Assembly: GCA_007127495.1 (NCBI GenBank)
Contig: SKZG01000208.1
Location: 1-9,672 of the forward strand
Direction of reading: 5' to 3'
DNA: 9,672 nt
From: Planctomycetales bacterium
Lineage (GTDB): Bacteria; Planctomycetota; Planctomycetia; Pirellulales; Thermoguttaceae
The translations under genes were made by a program, and so were the position numbers. Positions 1 through 7,145 of the stretch are shown in pieces. Each line of letters starts with the position of its first letter. The stretch's first letter is position 1. The notes under the pieces are model-generated. The model had not been told where the DNA came from, did no database searches, and saw only the letters and a list, made by a program, of their open reading frames with translations.

Positions 1-1231
<1,231 letters not shown>

Positions 1232-1316
1232 GGATTCCTCAGTCGTGAAGCCGCGATCTTCGGTGGCGGCGGTTGTTTTCGGGGGAAATCATCGTCAGAG
1301 CTGGTACAAGCGAGTC

Positions 1317-1347
1317 GGGACGCGACCCTCGGCCGCGCCGGCGTCCC
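1317..1347 (-). other. Intercistronic hairpin between pntAb and pntB
   Basis: GGGACGC at 1317-1323 pairs with GCGTCCC at 1341-1347, and CGGC at 1330-1333 pairs with GCCG at 1337-1340. The result is an 11-bp GC-rich stem with a 6-base bulge and a 3-base loop. It starts directly after the pntAb stop codon. No T-run follows on the minus strand, so an intrinsic terminator is unlikely. It could protect or process the polycistronic message, or lower pntB expression; this is inference from pairing only. Confidence 0.4.
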
Positions 1348-1695
1348 TCAGGTGCGTTTGCGGCGAAACATTTCCAACATGCGATTGGTCACCAGGAAAC
1401 CGCCCACCACGTTGATTGTTGCCAGGATGACGGCCAGCGTGCCTAGAATGGCCACGGCCGGCTGGTTTCCATGTCCCGCGGCCAGCAGCGCGCCAACCAG
1501 CGTGATGCCGGAAATGGCGTTGCTGCCCGACATCAACGGAGTGTGCAGGGTGGGCGGAATCTTCGTGATGATCTCGAACCCCACGAAGACCGCCAGTACG
1601 AAGACCGTCAGCGCGGCAAGCAAAGGCAGCGACCCCTGATCGGCCGCCCCGCCCCCGGCCTCAGCGGCCAATACGATCAACGAAGTTGCACTCAT
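1348..1695 (-). CDS. pntAb: NAD(P) transhydrogenase subunit alpha part 2 (membrane subunit)
   Basis: 115 residues, the usual size for the small membrane subunit of the split-alpha (Rhodospirillum rubrum type) transhydrogenase, in which the E. coli PntA C-terminus is a separate protein. It forms part of the proton channel with PntB in the cytoplasmic membrane. Three hydrophobic segments are visible at about residues 23-42, 60-74 and 78-103. The family signature KIPPTLHTPLMSGSNAISG lies at 45-63; its His51 corresponds to the alpha-chain histidine implicated in proton transfer. The C-terminal end (RNMLEMF-like, then RRKR) is positively charged and should face the cytoplasm. The ATG overlaps the pntAa stop as ATGA, with GAGGAG 8 bases upstream inside pntAa (1704-1709), so translational coupling is likely. 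pntB follows after 116 bp. Confidence 0.95.
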   Translation of the reverse strand: MSATSLIVLAAEAGGGAADQGSLPLLAALTVFVLAVFVGFEIITKIPPTLHTPLMSGSNAISGITLVGALLAAGHGNQPAVAILGTLAVILATINVVGGFLVTNRMLEMFRRKRT

Positions 1696-2885
1696 GTCGA
1701 TTGCTCCTCAGTGGTTTCACCGGCAGACGCCGGCGGCTCTATCTCCAGTATTTCGCACACACGACGGTGGACGACGTTTCCGTCGCGGGCGACAAGCGTG
1801 TCGCGGGTGATTTCGTCCGTAAGATCGAGGTTCAGTTGGCCGTCTTTCGCGAGGTGCAGCAGAAACGTGGTGATGTTCTTCGCGTACATCTGGCTGGCGT
1901 GATAGGGGACCTCCGAGGGAAGGTTGGTCGGTCCCAGGATCGTCACGTTCCCCTCGGTTATCGTCTTCCCGGGCTGAGTCAATTCGCAGTTCCCACCGCG
2001 TTCAGCGGCCAGGTCGACCAGCACCGACCCGACCGGCATGCCAGCCACCATGTCTTTGGTGACCAGCGTGGGCGCCTTCTTGCCCGGCACGGCGGCGGTG
2101 GTGATGACCAAGTCGGTTTCAGCCAGCACGCGGGCCATCATCTCCCGTTGTTTGCGGTAGAACTCCTCGTCCATCTCCCGGGCGTAGCCTCCCTGATCTT
2201 CGGCGTTGCCGGCCTCGAGCTGGAACTCGACGAACTTGGCGCCGAGGCTTTGCACCTGCTCCTTCACGGCCGAGCGGACGTCGTAGGCCGACACCACGGC
2301 CCCGAGCCGCCGCGCCGTGGCGATGGCCTGCAACCCGGCCACCCCCGCCCCCACAATGAACACCCTCGCCGGTGAAAGCGTTCCCGCCGCGGTCATCAAC
2401 ATAGGAAACATTTTGGGCAACGCGAGGGCCCCGAGCAACACAGCCCGGTAGCCGGCCACCGTGGCCATCGCCGAAAGTACGTCCATGCTCTGCGCGCGGG
2501 TGATGCGGGGCATCAACTCCAGGGCGAACAAGGTAACCCCCCGATCAGCCATTTCGCGTACCGCCTGGGCCGTGCCCAACGGATCGGCCATGCCAATCAC
2601 TGTTTGACCGGGACGCAAATGTGCCAGGTCGGCCTTGCCGGCTTCCGGGTTGGCACCGGCGGTGCGAACGCTCAGCAGCACGTCGGCAGCGAACAGCTCG
2701 TTGCGACTTTGGGCTATTTGGGCACCCTTAGCGACGTACTGCTCGTCGGGGTAGCCGGCAAAGCTTCCCGCTCCCGTTTCTACACGTACGTCCATGCCGG
2801 CCTTCGTTAGCGAGGGCACGCTGGCCGGAACCAGCGCGACGCGCTGTTCACCCGGAAATGACTCCTTCAGGACTGCAACAATCAT
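1692..2885 (-). CDS. pntAa: NAD(P) transhydrogenase subunit alpha part 1 (NAD(H)-binding domain dI)
   Basis: Soluble NAD(H)-binding subunit, 397 residues, first gene of the operon. It binds NADH at the cytoplasmic face and passes hydride to NADP+ held by PntB. The start MIVAVLKESFPGEQRVALVP matches the family N-terminus. The loop with Arg127, Gln132, Asp135 and Ser138 (within PRITRAQSMDVLSA, 126-139) contacts the nicotinamide in the R. rubrum enzyme. The Rossmann loop GAGVAG is at 179-184 with DVR of the next strand at 202-204. The mobile-loop segment QGGYA is at 231-235 and AAERGGNCE at 293-301. An in-frame ATG at 2942 would add 19 residues with no homology and no clear ribosome site, so the ATG at 2885, preceded by AAAGGA, was chosen. 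The C-terminal 20 residues are acidic and variable. Confidence 0.96.
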   Translation of the reverse strand: MIVAVLKESFPGEQRVALVPASVPSLTKAGMDVRVETGAGSFAGYPDEQYVAKGAQIAQSRNELFAADVLLSVRTAGANPEAGKADLAHLRPGQTVIGMADPLGTAQAVREMADRGVTLFALELMPRITRAQSMDVLSAMATVAGYRAVLLGALALPKMFPMLMTAAGTLSPARVFIVGAGVAGLQAIATARRLGAVVSAYDVRSAVKEQVQSLGAKFVEFQLEAGNAEDQGGYAREMDEEFYRKQREMMARVLAETDLVITTAAVPGKKAPTLVTKDMVAGMPVGSVLVDLAAERGGNCELTQPGKTITEGNVTILGPTNLPSEVPYHASQMYAKNITTFLLHLAKDGQLNLDLTDEITRDTLVARDGNVVHRRVCEILEIEPPASAGETTEEQST

Positions 2886-3193
2886 GGTCCTTTGCCGTTC
2901 TCCGCCGTGGAATACGAGGCTGATTCTGTTTCGAGGACGCATTATGGCATGGCGGCGGGCAAAAGAAAACCCCCACGAATTGGATCAGTGTATTTACTTG
3001 GAGAGGTGTCTTTCGACTTATCTGTCGTGGGTACGCGGGCCGAATGAATGGAGAGTCGGCCCATATCCGGGAGCGAGGGCCCTTCCCTTCCTCGGTGCAT
3101 GCCACTCAAAGGCAGTAGATACTCCCCCTCTGTAGCTTTTCAACCAAGGGCCATTTGCACCGAGAACGGAAACACCAAAAAAATAGTGGGGCC

Positions 3194-3208
3194 CGGCTTG
3201 CCAAGCCG
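3194..3208 (+). other. Hairpin 1 in rplM leader
   Basis: CGGCTT (3194-3199) and AAGCCG (3203-3208) form a perfect 6-bp stem with a 3-base GCC loop, followed by TTTCG. It lies about 86 bases upstream of the proposed rplM start. It could be a weak terminator or attenuator or part of a larger regulatory fold; only the pairing is directly seen. Confidence 0.4.
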
Positions 3209-3228
3209 TTTCGCCGCAGGTAGATTAC

Positions 3229-3266
3229 GGGTTTGCCTGTGCTCGCCTGAAGCACAACCCAGGCGA
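3229..3266 (+). promoter_or_regulatory. Candidate leader switch: two mutually exclusive hairpins upstream of rplM
   Basis: Structure A pairs GGGTT (3229-3233) with AACCC (3256-3260) and GTGC (3239-3242) with GCAC (3252-3255), leaving a 5-base bulge and a 9-base loop. Structure B pairs TCGCCTG (3243-3249) with CAGGCGA (3260-3266), a perfect 7-bp stem that uses the loop of structure A. GCCTG occurs twice (3235-3239 and 3245-3249), so CAGGC has two possible partners. In E. coli and Bacillus the rplM-rpsI operon is controlled through its leader, which makes an autoregulatory role plausible here. That is inference; no homology to a known L13 leader could be tested. Confidence 0.35.
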
Positions 3267-3293
3267 AGTAAGAGTTTCCGCAGAGACTGGACA

Positions 3294-3743
3294 ATTCAGT
3301 TTAAGAAGACGTACATAGCCAAACCGGGCGACGTCGAAGCCAAATGGTGGCTGGTTGACGGGACGGACCGGGTGGTCGGCCGGCTGGCTAGCGACATTGC
3401 GATGCGCCTTATGGGGAAGCATCGGCCTACCTATACCCCGCACCTCGATACCGGTGACTTCGTGGTCGTCGTGAATGCCGAAAAGGTGACCTTCACCGGC
3501 AAGAAATGGGACCAGAAGACCTACACCTGGTACACCGGCTACCCCGGGCTGCGCAGCGAAACGGCCGCGCGCCGGTTCGAACGGCGGCCCGAGTTGATCC
3601 TGCACGAGGCCGTCCGGCGCATGCTCCCAAAGAACAAGCTGGGCCGGAAGATGCTCTCAAAGCTGAAAATCTACGTCGGCAGCCAGCATCCGCACCAGGC
3701 CCAAATGCCCGAAACCATCGAACTGGGATCCAAGCGAAAATAG
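3294..3743 (+). CDS. rplM: 50S ribosomal protein L13 (apparent ATT start)
   Basis: L13 is an early-assembling protein of the large subunit that binds 23S rRNA. The frame from 3294 gives 149 residues (E. coli L13 is 142). It reads FKKTYIAKPGDVE near the start, then WWLVDGTDRVVGRLAS, MGKHRPTYTPHLDTGDFVVV with NAEKV, and near the end RRMLPKNKLGRKMLSKLKIY and HPHQAQMPE, all typical L13 blocks. No ATG, GTG or TTG lies where L13 should begin. The frame continues upstream to ATG codons at 3102 and 3048, plus GTG 3186 and TTG 3198, but these would add 32 or more unrelated residues. The ATT at 3294 (read as Met-Gln-Phe-Lys-Lys) gives the normal N-terminus, so I place the start there with reservation. 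No strong Shine-Dalgarno sequence is visible. rpsI follows after 68 bp, the usual pairing. Confidence 0.93.
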   Translation: MQFKKTYIAKPGDVEAKWWLVDGTDRVVGRLASDIAMRLMGKHRPTYTPHLDTGDFVVVVNAEKVTFTGKKWDQKTYTWYTGYPGLRSETAARRFERRPELILHEAVRRMLPKNKLGRKMLSKLKIYVGSQHPHQAQMPETIELGSKRK

Positions 3744-3753
3744 CGAGTTGTTT

Positions 3754-3774
3754 GTCCCGGCCGGAAGGCGGGAC
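3754..3774 (+). other. Intercistronic hairpin between rplM and rpsI
   Basis: GTCCCG (3754-3759) pairs with CGGGAC (3769-3774), and after a one-base bulge CC (3761-3762) pairs with GG (3767-3768), closing a GGAA loop of the GNRA type. It sits 10 bases after the rplM stop codon. No T-run follows, so it probably does not terminate; it may stabilise or set a boundary in the rplM-rpsI message. Function is inferred from structure only. Confidence 0.4.
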
Positions 3775-3811
3775 CTAACGGACATATCCCCCTGAAACAG
3801 CATAGCGATTT

Positions 3812-4210
3812 ATGACCACGGCCACACAAGATTTTTTGGGCACCGGCCGCCGCAAGAGTTCGGTTGCCCGCGTGCGCGTTCGGCCCGGCGACGGAAAAAT
3901 CGTCATCAATGAGCGCGCCCTGGAAGAGTTCTTTCCCAATCTTCAGCAGCAGAACGCCGTCGTGGCGCCTCTGGAGCAAACCGGTGTGCGCGAGCGGGTC
4001 GACGTTACCGTTCGCGTCAGCGGTGGAGGGCTGACCGGCCAGGCCGACGCATGCAAACTCGGTATCGCTCGGGCCTTGAATCGGTTCGACTCGGAACTCG
4101 AGCACGCATTGCGCGACAGCGGGCTGTTGACCCGCGACGGCCGCATGAAAGAACGCAAGAAGTACGGACTTCGCGGCGCACGCCGTGGAACCCAGTTCTC
4201 AAAGCGTTAG
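3812..4210 (+). CDS. rpsI: 30S ribosomal protein S9
   Basis: 132 residues (E. coli S9 is 130). S9 sits in the head of the small subunit, and its C-terminal tail reaches the P-site tRNA anticodon loop. Seen in sequence: GTGRRKSSVARVRVRPGDGKI (first part, about 10-30), a GGGLTGQADA segment typical of the RNA-binding core (about 71-80), GIARAL (about 84-89), DSGLLTRDGRMKERKKYG (about 101-118), and the basic tail ending in QFSKR, which is the universal S9 C-terminus. The ATG at 3812 gives the usual short N-terminal extension before TGRRK. No clear Shine-Dalgarno sequence precedes it, so coupling to rplM translation or leaderless-like initiation is possible. The next gene begins 4 bp after the stop. 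Confidence 0.97.
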   Translation: MTTATQDFLGTGRRKSSVARVRVRPGDGKIVINERALEEFFPNLQQQNAVVAPLEQTGVRERVDVTVRVSGGGLTGQADACKLGIARALNRFDSELEHALRDSGLLTRDGRMKERKKYGLRGARRGTQFSKR

Positions 4211-4214
4211 GCAC

Positions 4215-5501
4215 ATGCCTCCTCGCAATCTCAAGGTGTTGCTGGCAGCAGCGCTGACGGCCATTGTTTGCCATCAGCGGGTCGAGACGAACCGGTACGG
4301 GCGGACCCTTGTCCAAGCGATGCGGCAAATCGAGCGCCGCTACGTCGAGCCGGTCGACAACGCCGAGCTTTTCGAGGGCGCCATGGAAGGCATGGTCGAG
4401 AAGCTCAACGACCCCTATTCCCGGTTCATTTCGGCCGGCGATATCGACCATTTCACCGAGACGCTGAACCAGGAGTTCGGCGGCGTCGGCATGGAGGTTT
4501 CCCAAGACCCCAAAACCCGGCAGCTTCGCGTCGTTGCCCCATTGTATGGGACGCCGGCCTACCACGCCGGCATCCGCGGCGGCGATCGTATTCTGCACAT
4601 CGACGGCCGCGCCACGCATGGCCTTTCGCTTGCCGATGCCGTGCGCCTCATGCGAGGCAGCCCCGGCACCAGCGTCACACTCCAGGTACTACACGCCGAT
4701 GAGTCCGAGCCGGTCGAAATGGTGATCCGCCGCCGCAGGATCCCCATCGACACCGTGCTGGGCGATACACGCAATCCGGACGGTACCTGGAACTTCACCC
4801 TGGAGGACCACCCCGAAATCGGCTACGTGAGGGTCAACGCCTTCTCGCGCGAAACCGTTGCCCACTTACGCCGAGTGCTCCAGAAACTGCTCGAAGAAGG
4901 CATGGAAAAGCTCGTGCTCGATTTGCGCGACGATCCGGGCGGGCTGCTCGACGCGGCGCTCGAGCTTTCCGACTTGTTCCTTCGTGAGGGCCTGATTGTT
5001 TCCGTCCGGCGCCGCGACTATGCGGAAAGCTACTCCGCCACGTCCCGCAGCACCTTGCCCGATTTCCCAATGGTCGTCCTGGTCAACCAGCATAGCGCCA
5101 GCGCCAGCGAAATTGTCGCCGCTTGCCTGCAAGATCACGGCCGGGCCAAAATCGCCGGCCAGCGCACCTACGGCAAGGGCAGCGTGCAGCAAATCGTCGA
5201 TCTGGAAGCGGGGCAAGGCGCACTGAAGCTGACCACGGCCAGCTATTGGCGTCCCAGCGGGCGGAACATCGACCGCCGAATCGACCTGGCCGACGATGAT
5301 GACTGGGGCGTGCGACCCAACCCCAACCTGGAGGTCCAGCTCGATAGTGACGAGTATGCCCGGCTACGCGCCTGGCGACTGCGCCGGGGCATTCCCCGCG
5401 ACAACGGGCACCCCTTGGACGACGAAGACGCCGAATTCGTCGACCGCCAACTCCAGCGGGCCATCGACTACCTGCTGGAGAAAACCGGCGCGGGCGGCTA
5501 G
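4215..5501 (+). CDS. S41 family carboxyl-terminal processing protease (CtpA/CtpB/Prc type)
   Basis: 428 residues. CTP proteases are envelope serine proteases with a Ser-Lys dyad that trim or degrade proteins from the C-terminus, with substrate entry gated by a PDZ domain. The N-terminal hydrophobic stretch (about 6-19, LKVLLAAALTAIVC) is a likely signal peptide or anchor; it is short and VCHQ is not a proper lipobox. An N-terminal helical segment with YVEPVDNAELFEGAMEGMV is at 43-61 and DPYSRF at 66-71. The PDZ domain spans about 85-170 (FGGVGMEV, AGIRGGDRILHIDG, LMRGSPGTSV). The protease domain has LRDDPGGLLDAA (237-248), catalytic Ser296 in SASASEIVA, Lys321 and Gln325 in TYGKGSVQQ. The ATG at 4215, 4 bp after rpsI, was preferred to 4185, which would overlap rpsI. 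Substrates are unknown. The C-terminal 60 residues are charged and variable. Confidence 0.94.
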   Translation: MPPRNLKVLLAAALTAIVCHQRVETNRYGRTLVQAMRQIERRYVEPVDNAELFEGAMEGMVEKLNDPYSRFISAGDIDHFTETLNQEFGGVGMEVSQDPKTRQLRVVAPLYGTPAYHAGIRGGDRILHIDGRATHGLSLADAVRLMRGSPGTSVTLQVLHADESEPVEMVIRRRRIPIDTVLGDTRNPDGTWNFTLEDHPEIGYVRVNAFSRETVAHLRRVLQKLLEEGMEKLVLDLRDDPGGLLDAALELSDLFLREGLIVSVRRRDYAESYSATSRSTLPDFPMVVLVNQHSASASEIVAACLQDHGRAKIAGQRTYGKGSVQQIVDLEAGQGALKLTTASYWRPSGRNIDRRIDLADDDDWGVRPNPNLEVQLDSDEYARLRAWRLRRGIPRDNGHPLDDEDAEFVDRQLQRAIDYLLEKTGAGG

Positions 5502-5522
5502 CCGACCAGAAGCTCTTCTTAA

Positions 5523-5635
5523 GGCGAGCGGCAGAAACAATCTTACCGACGACCTTGTGGCCGAGTCTCTCCGAGACTCGGAATTCGGCGTCTCGGAGAG
5601 ACGCCGCTACGGGAAATTCGGTTTTGCCGCTCGCC
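5523..5635. repeat. Nested inverted-repeat element with twin hairpins (repeat/MITE-like, possible bidirectional terminator)
   Basis: Outer arms GGCGAGCGGCA (5523-5533) and TGCCGCTCGCC (5625-5635) are perfect 11-bp inverted repeats, extended imperfectly inward by GAAAC versus GTTTT. Inside are two adjacent 9-bp hairpins with 3-base loops: CCGAGTCTC/GAGACTCGG (5561-5581) and CGGCGTCTC/GAGACGCCG (5586-5606), separated by AATT. The 13-base cores 5565-5577 and 5590-5602 are exact reverse complements of each other, so one long hairpin could form instead. CTTAAG occurs on both sides (5518-5523 and 5647-5652). It fills the gap between two convergent genes, where it may end transcription from both sides. 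The composition resembles dispersed planctomycete intergenic repeats as I remember them; copy number could not be checked. Confidence 0.6.
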
Positions 5636-5647
5636 CAAAAAAGGCCC

Positions 5648-7111
5648 TTAAGGTCGCCAGGGGTCGGGCCCGCCCGGCTTGGGCTGGAGGAACTTCGCGC
5701 CCACTTCGCCGTACCAGGCGTGGAGCCGCTCGCGCATCGAGCCGACCTTCTCGGGAAGCTGCTCGGCCAAGTCGGCGCGTTCGCCGATGTCATCGGCAAG
5801 GTTGTATAAATGGACGCGGCCGTCCTCGTACCGCTCAATGAGCTTGTAGTTGCCCATCCGGACCGCGCCGCCCGGGAACCCGCCCTGGTTGCTATAGTGC
5901 GGGTAGTGCCAGAAGATTGCGTCGCGGTCGAGGTCGCCCGTGCCTTTCAGAAGGGGCACGAGGCTCACGCCGTCTTTGTGCTGCTCGGGCCGGGCGGGCA
6001 CGCCGGCCATTTCGAGGATGGTCGGGTAGTAGTCCACACTGGTGACCGGCACGGCCGAGGTACTGCCGGGCCGGGTCACGCCGGGCCATTTTACCAGGTA
6101 CGGCTCGCGAATGCCGCCCTCGTACAACCACCCCTTGCCGCCGCGCAGCGGCAGGTTCGACGTGGGGCTCCCCTCGCTCGTGCTCAGCCCGCCGTTGTCC
6201 GACGTGAAAAACACCACCGTGTTCTCCTCCAACTCCAGGTCCTTCAACGCCTGGAGCACCTTGCCCACGGCCTCGTCCATCGCCTCGACCATGGCGGCAT
6301 ACACCGCGTGCGACTGCACGATGCGTACGCGCCGCGGCCGGTCGATCGGCCACACCTGCTCCTCGTCGGCGAACTGCTCTTTCTCGTGTAGCTCCAGCCG
6401 CTCGGCCTTCTCGCGATACTTCGCTACCAAATCAGGGCGGCCCACCAGCGGCGTGTGGACCGAGTAGAACGATAGATAGGCCAGGAACGGCCGCTCGCGA
6501 TTGGCCGCCATGAACCGGACCGTCTCGGTGGCCAGCCGGTCGGGCAGGTGCTCGCCCTCGGGGCCGTCTTCCAGGCGCGGGTTGCCGTAGGGGGTGAAGT
6601 ACTTGCCGGGGCCGTACGGCCCGCCGGCGCTGAACCCGCCCTTGTTGACGTCGAACCCCCGATTCTCCGGCCAGTATTCGGCGGTGGGCCCGAGGTGCCA
6701 TTTGCCGGCATAAAACGTGGCGTAGTCGTGCTCCCGGAGCGCTTGGGCCGGCGTCACTTCCTCCAGTGGCATTCGGGCGTTTAGCGGCGCCGGACGGAAC
6801 CGGCCCTCCCGGTTGCCTGCAAACCAGTTCGTCGCACCCACCCGCGTGGGGTACTTGCCCGTCATAATGCTGTACCGCGTGGGACTGCACACCGGGTTGG
6901 CCACGTAGCCATCGGTGAACTTCATCCCCTCGGCCGCAAGCCGGTCGATGTTCGGCGTATCGTAGAAACACTCGGGGTTGTATGCCCCGACGTCCATGTA
7001 GCCGAGGTCGTCGACCAAAATGAACAAGAAATTCGGTTTCTCGGCCGCGGCAGGCACGGCAATGCAAAAGGCGGCAAACAGCAAGATCGGGCAGGAAATG
7101 AACAGGCGCAT
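5648..7111 (-). CDS. Secreted sulfatase (formylglycine type I, arylsulfatase family)
   Basis: 487 residues. It hydrolyses sulfate esters, probably on sulfated polysaccharides or other organic sulfates, outside the cytoplasm. The signal peptide (residues 1 to about 23) has basic Arg2, a hydrophobic core and an AAA cleavage site before EKPNFLF. Metal-ligand DD is at 34-35. The CSPTR signature at 75-79 makes Cys75 the residue converted to formylglycine, so a formylglycine-generating enzyme is needed; none is in the window. GKWHLG (136-141, Lys137 and His139), HTP (219-221), TSDNG (303-307, Asp305 and Asn306) and the RGGKG lysine (326) complete the active site. NYKLI...HLYNLADD (421-441) is the usual C-terminal element. 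The ATG has AAGGAG (7117-7122) 5 bases upstream, an excellent ribosome site. It lies 34 bp downstream of the ketosynthase-like gene on the same strand. The natural substrate cannot be read from the sequence. Confidence 0.96.
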   Translation of the reverse strand: MRLFISCPILLFAAFCIAVPAAAEKPNFLFILVDDLGYMDVGAYNPECFYDTPNIDRLAAEGMKFTDGYVANPVCSPTRYSIMTGKYPTRVGATNWFAGNREGRFRPAPLNARMPLEEVTPAQALREHDYATFYAGKWHLGPTAEYWPENRGFDVNKGGFSAGGPYGPGKYFTPYGNPRLEDGPEGEHLPDRLATETVRFMAANRERPFLAYLSFYSVHTPLVGRPDLVAKYREKAERLELHEKEQFADEEQVWPIDRPRRVRIVQSHAVYAAMVEAMDEAVGKVLQALKDLELEENTVVFFTSDNGGLSTSEGSPTSNLPLRGGKGWLYEGGIREPYLVKWPGVTRPGSTSAVPVTSVDYYPTILEMAGVPARPEQHKDGVSLVPLLKGTGDLDRDAIFWHYPHYSNQGGFPGGAVRMGNYKLIERYEDGRVHLYNLADDIGERADLAEQLPEKVGSMRERLHAWYGEVGAKFLQPKPGGPDPWRP

Positions 7112-7116
7112 GGTAA

Positions 7117-7122
7117 CTCCTT
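7117..7122 (-). promoter_or_regulatory. Strong Shine-Dalgarno site of the sulfatase gene
   Basis: On the minus strand AAGGAG ends 5 bases before the sulfatase ATG. It is the best ribosome binding site in the window, where several genes (rplM, rpsI, S41 protease) have weak or no such site. It fixes the sulfatase start. Confidence 0.75.
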
Positions 7123-7145
7123 GAAAACAATTGGTGGAACTGCAA

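Larger units (their letters stand above)
2886..3293. promoter_or_regulatory. Divergent intergenic region between pntAa and rplM (promoters plus rplM leader)
   Basis: This 408-bp stretch separates the outward-facing pnt operon (minus) and rplM operon (plus), so it should contain both promoters. I could not identify a convincing -35/-10 pair for either. AT-richer sequence at about 2970-3000 is the most promoter-like part. The right half, 3194-3266, folds into hairpins listed separately. The rplM frame is open back to an ATG at 3048, but the predicted peptide there resembles nothing known to me and I treat it as non-coding leader. Confidence 0.5.

Noticed and set aside
3048..3293. N-terminal extension of L13 from the ATG at 3048
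   Set aside because: The 82 extra residues show no L13 similarity, low-complexity or targeting features, and overlap a hairpin-rich leader. The L13 family starts just at FKKTYIAKP.
5555..5610. Possible CRISPR repeat unit
   Set aside because: Only one copy is present, with no spacer-repeat periodicity and no cas gene; the double-hairpin symmetry is better explained as a dispersed intergenic repeat.
5523..5640. Classical intrinsic terminator for the S41 gene
   Set aside because: The right arm is followed by A residues on the plus strand, not T. The T-run would be on the minus strand before the stem, so the standard stem-then-U-tract order is absent in both directions, although termination by the stems cannot be excluded.
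5083..5838. Minus-strand 251-codon frame crossing the end of the S41 gene, the repeat and the end of the sulfatase
   Set aside because: It runs antisense to one real gene, through an inverted repeat, and out of frame with the other; no recognisable protein.
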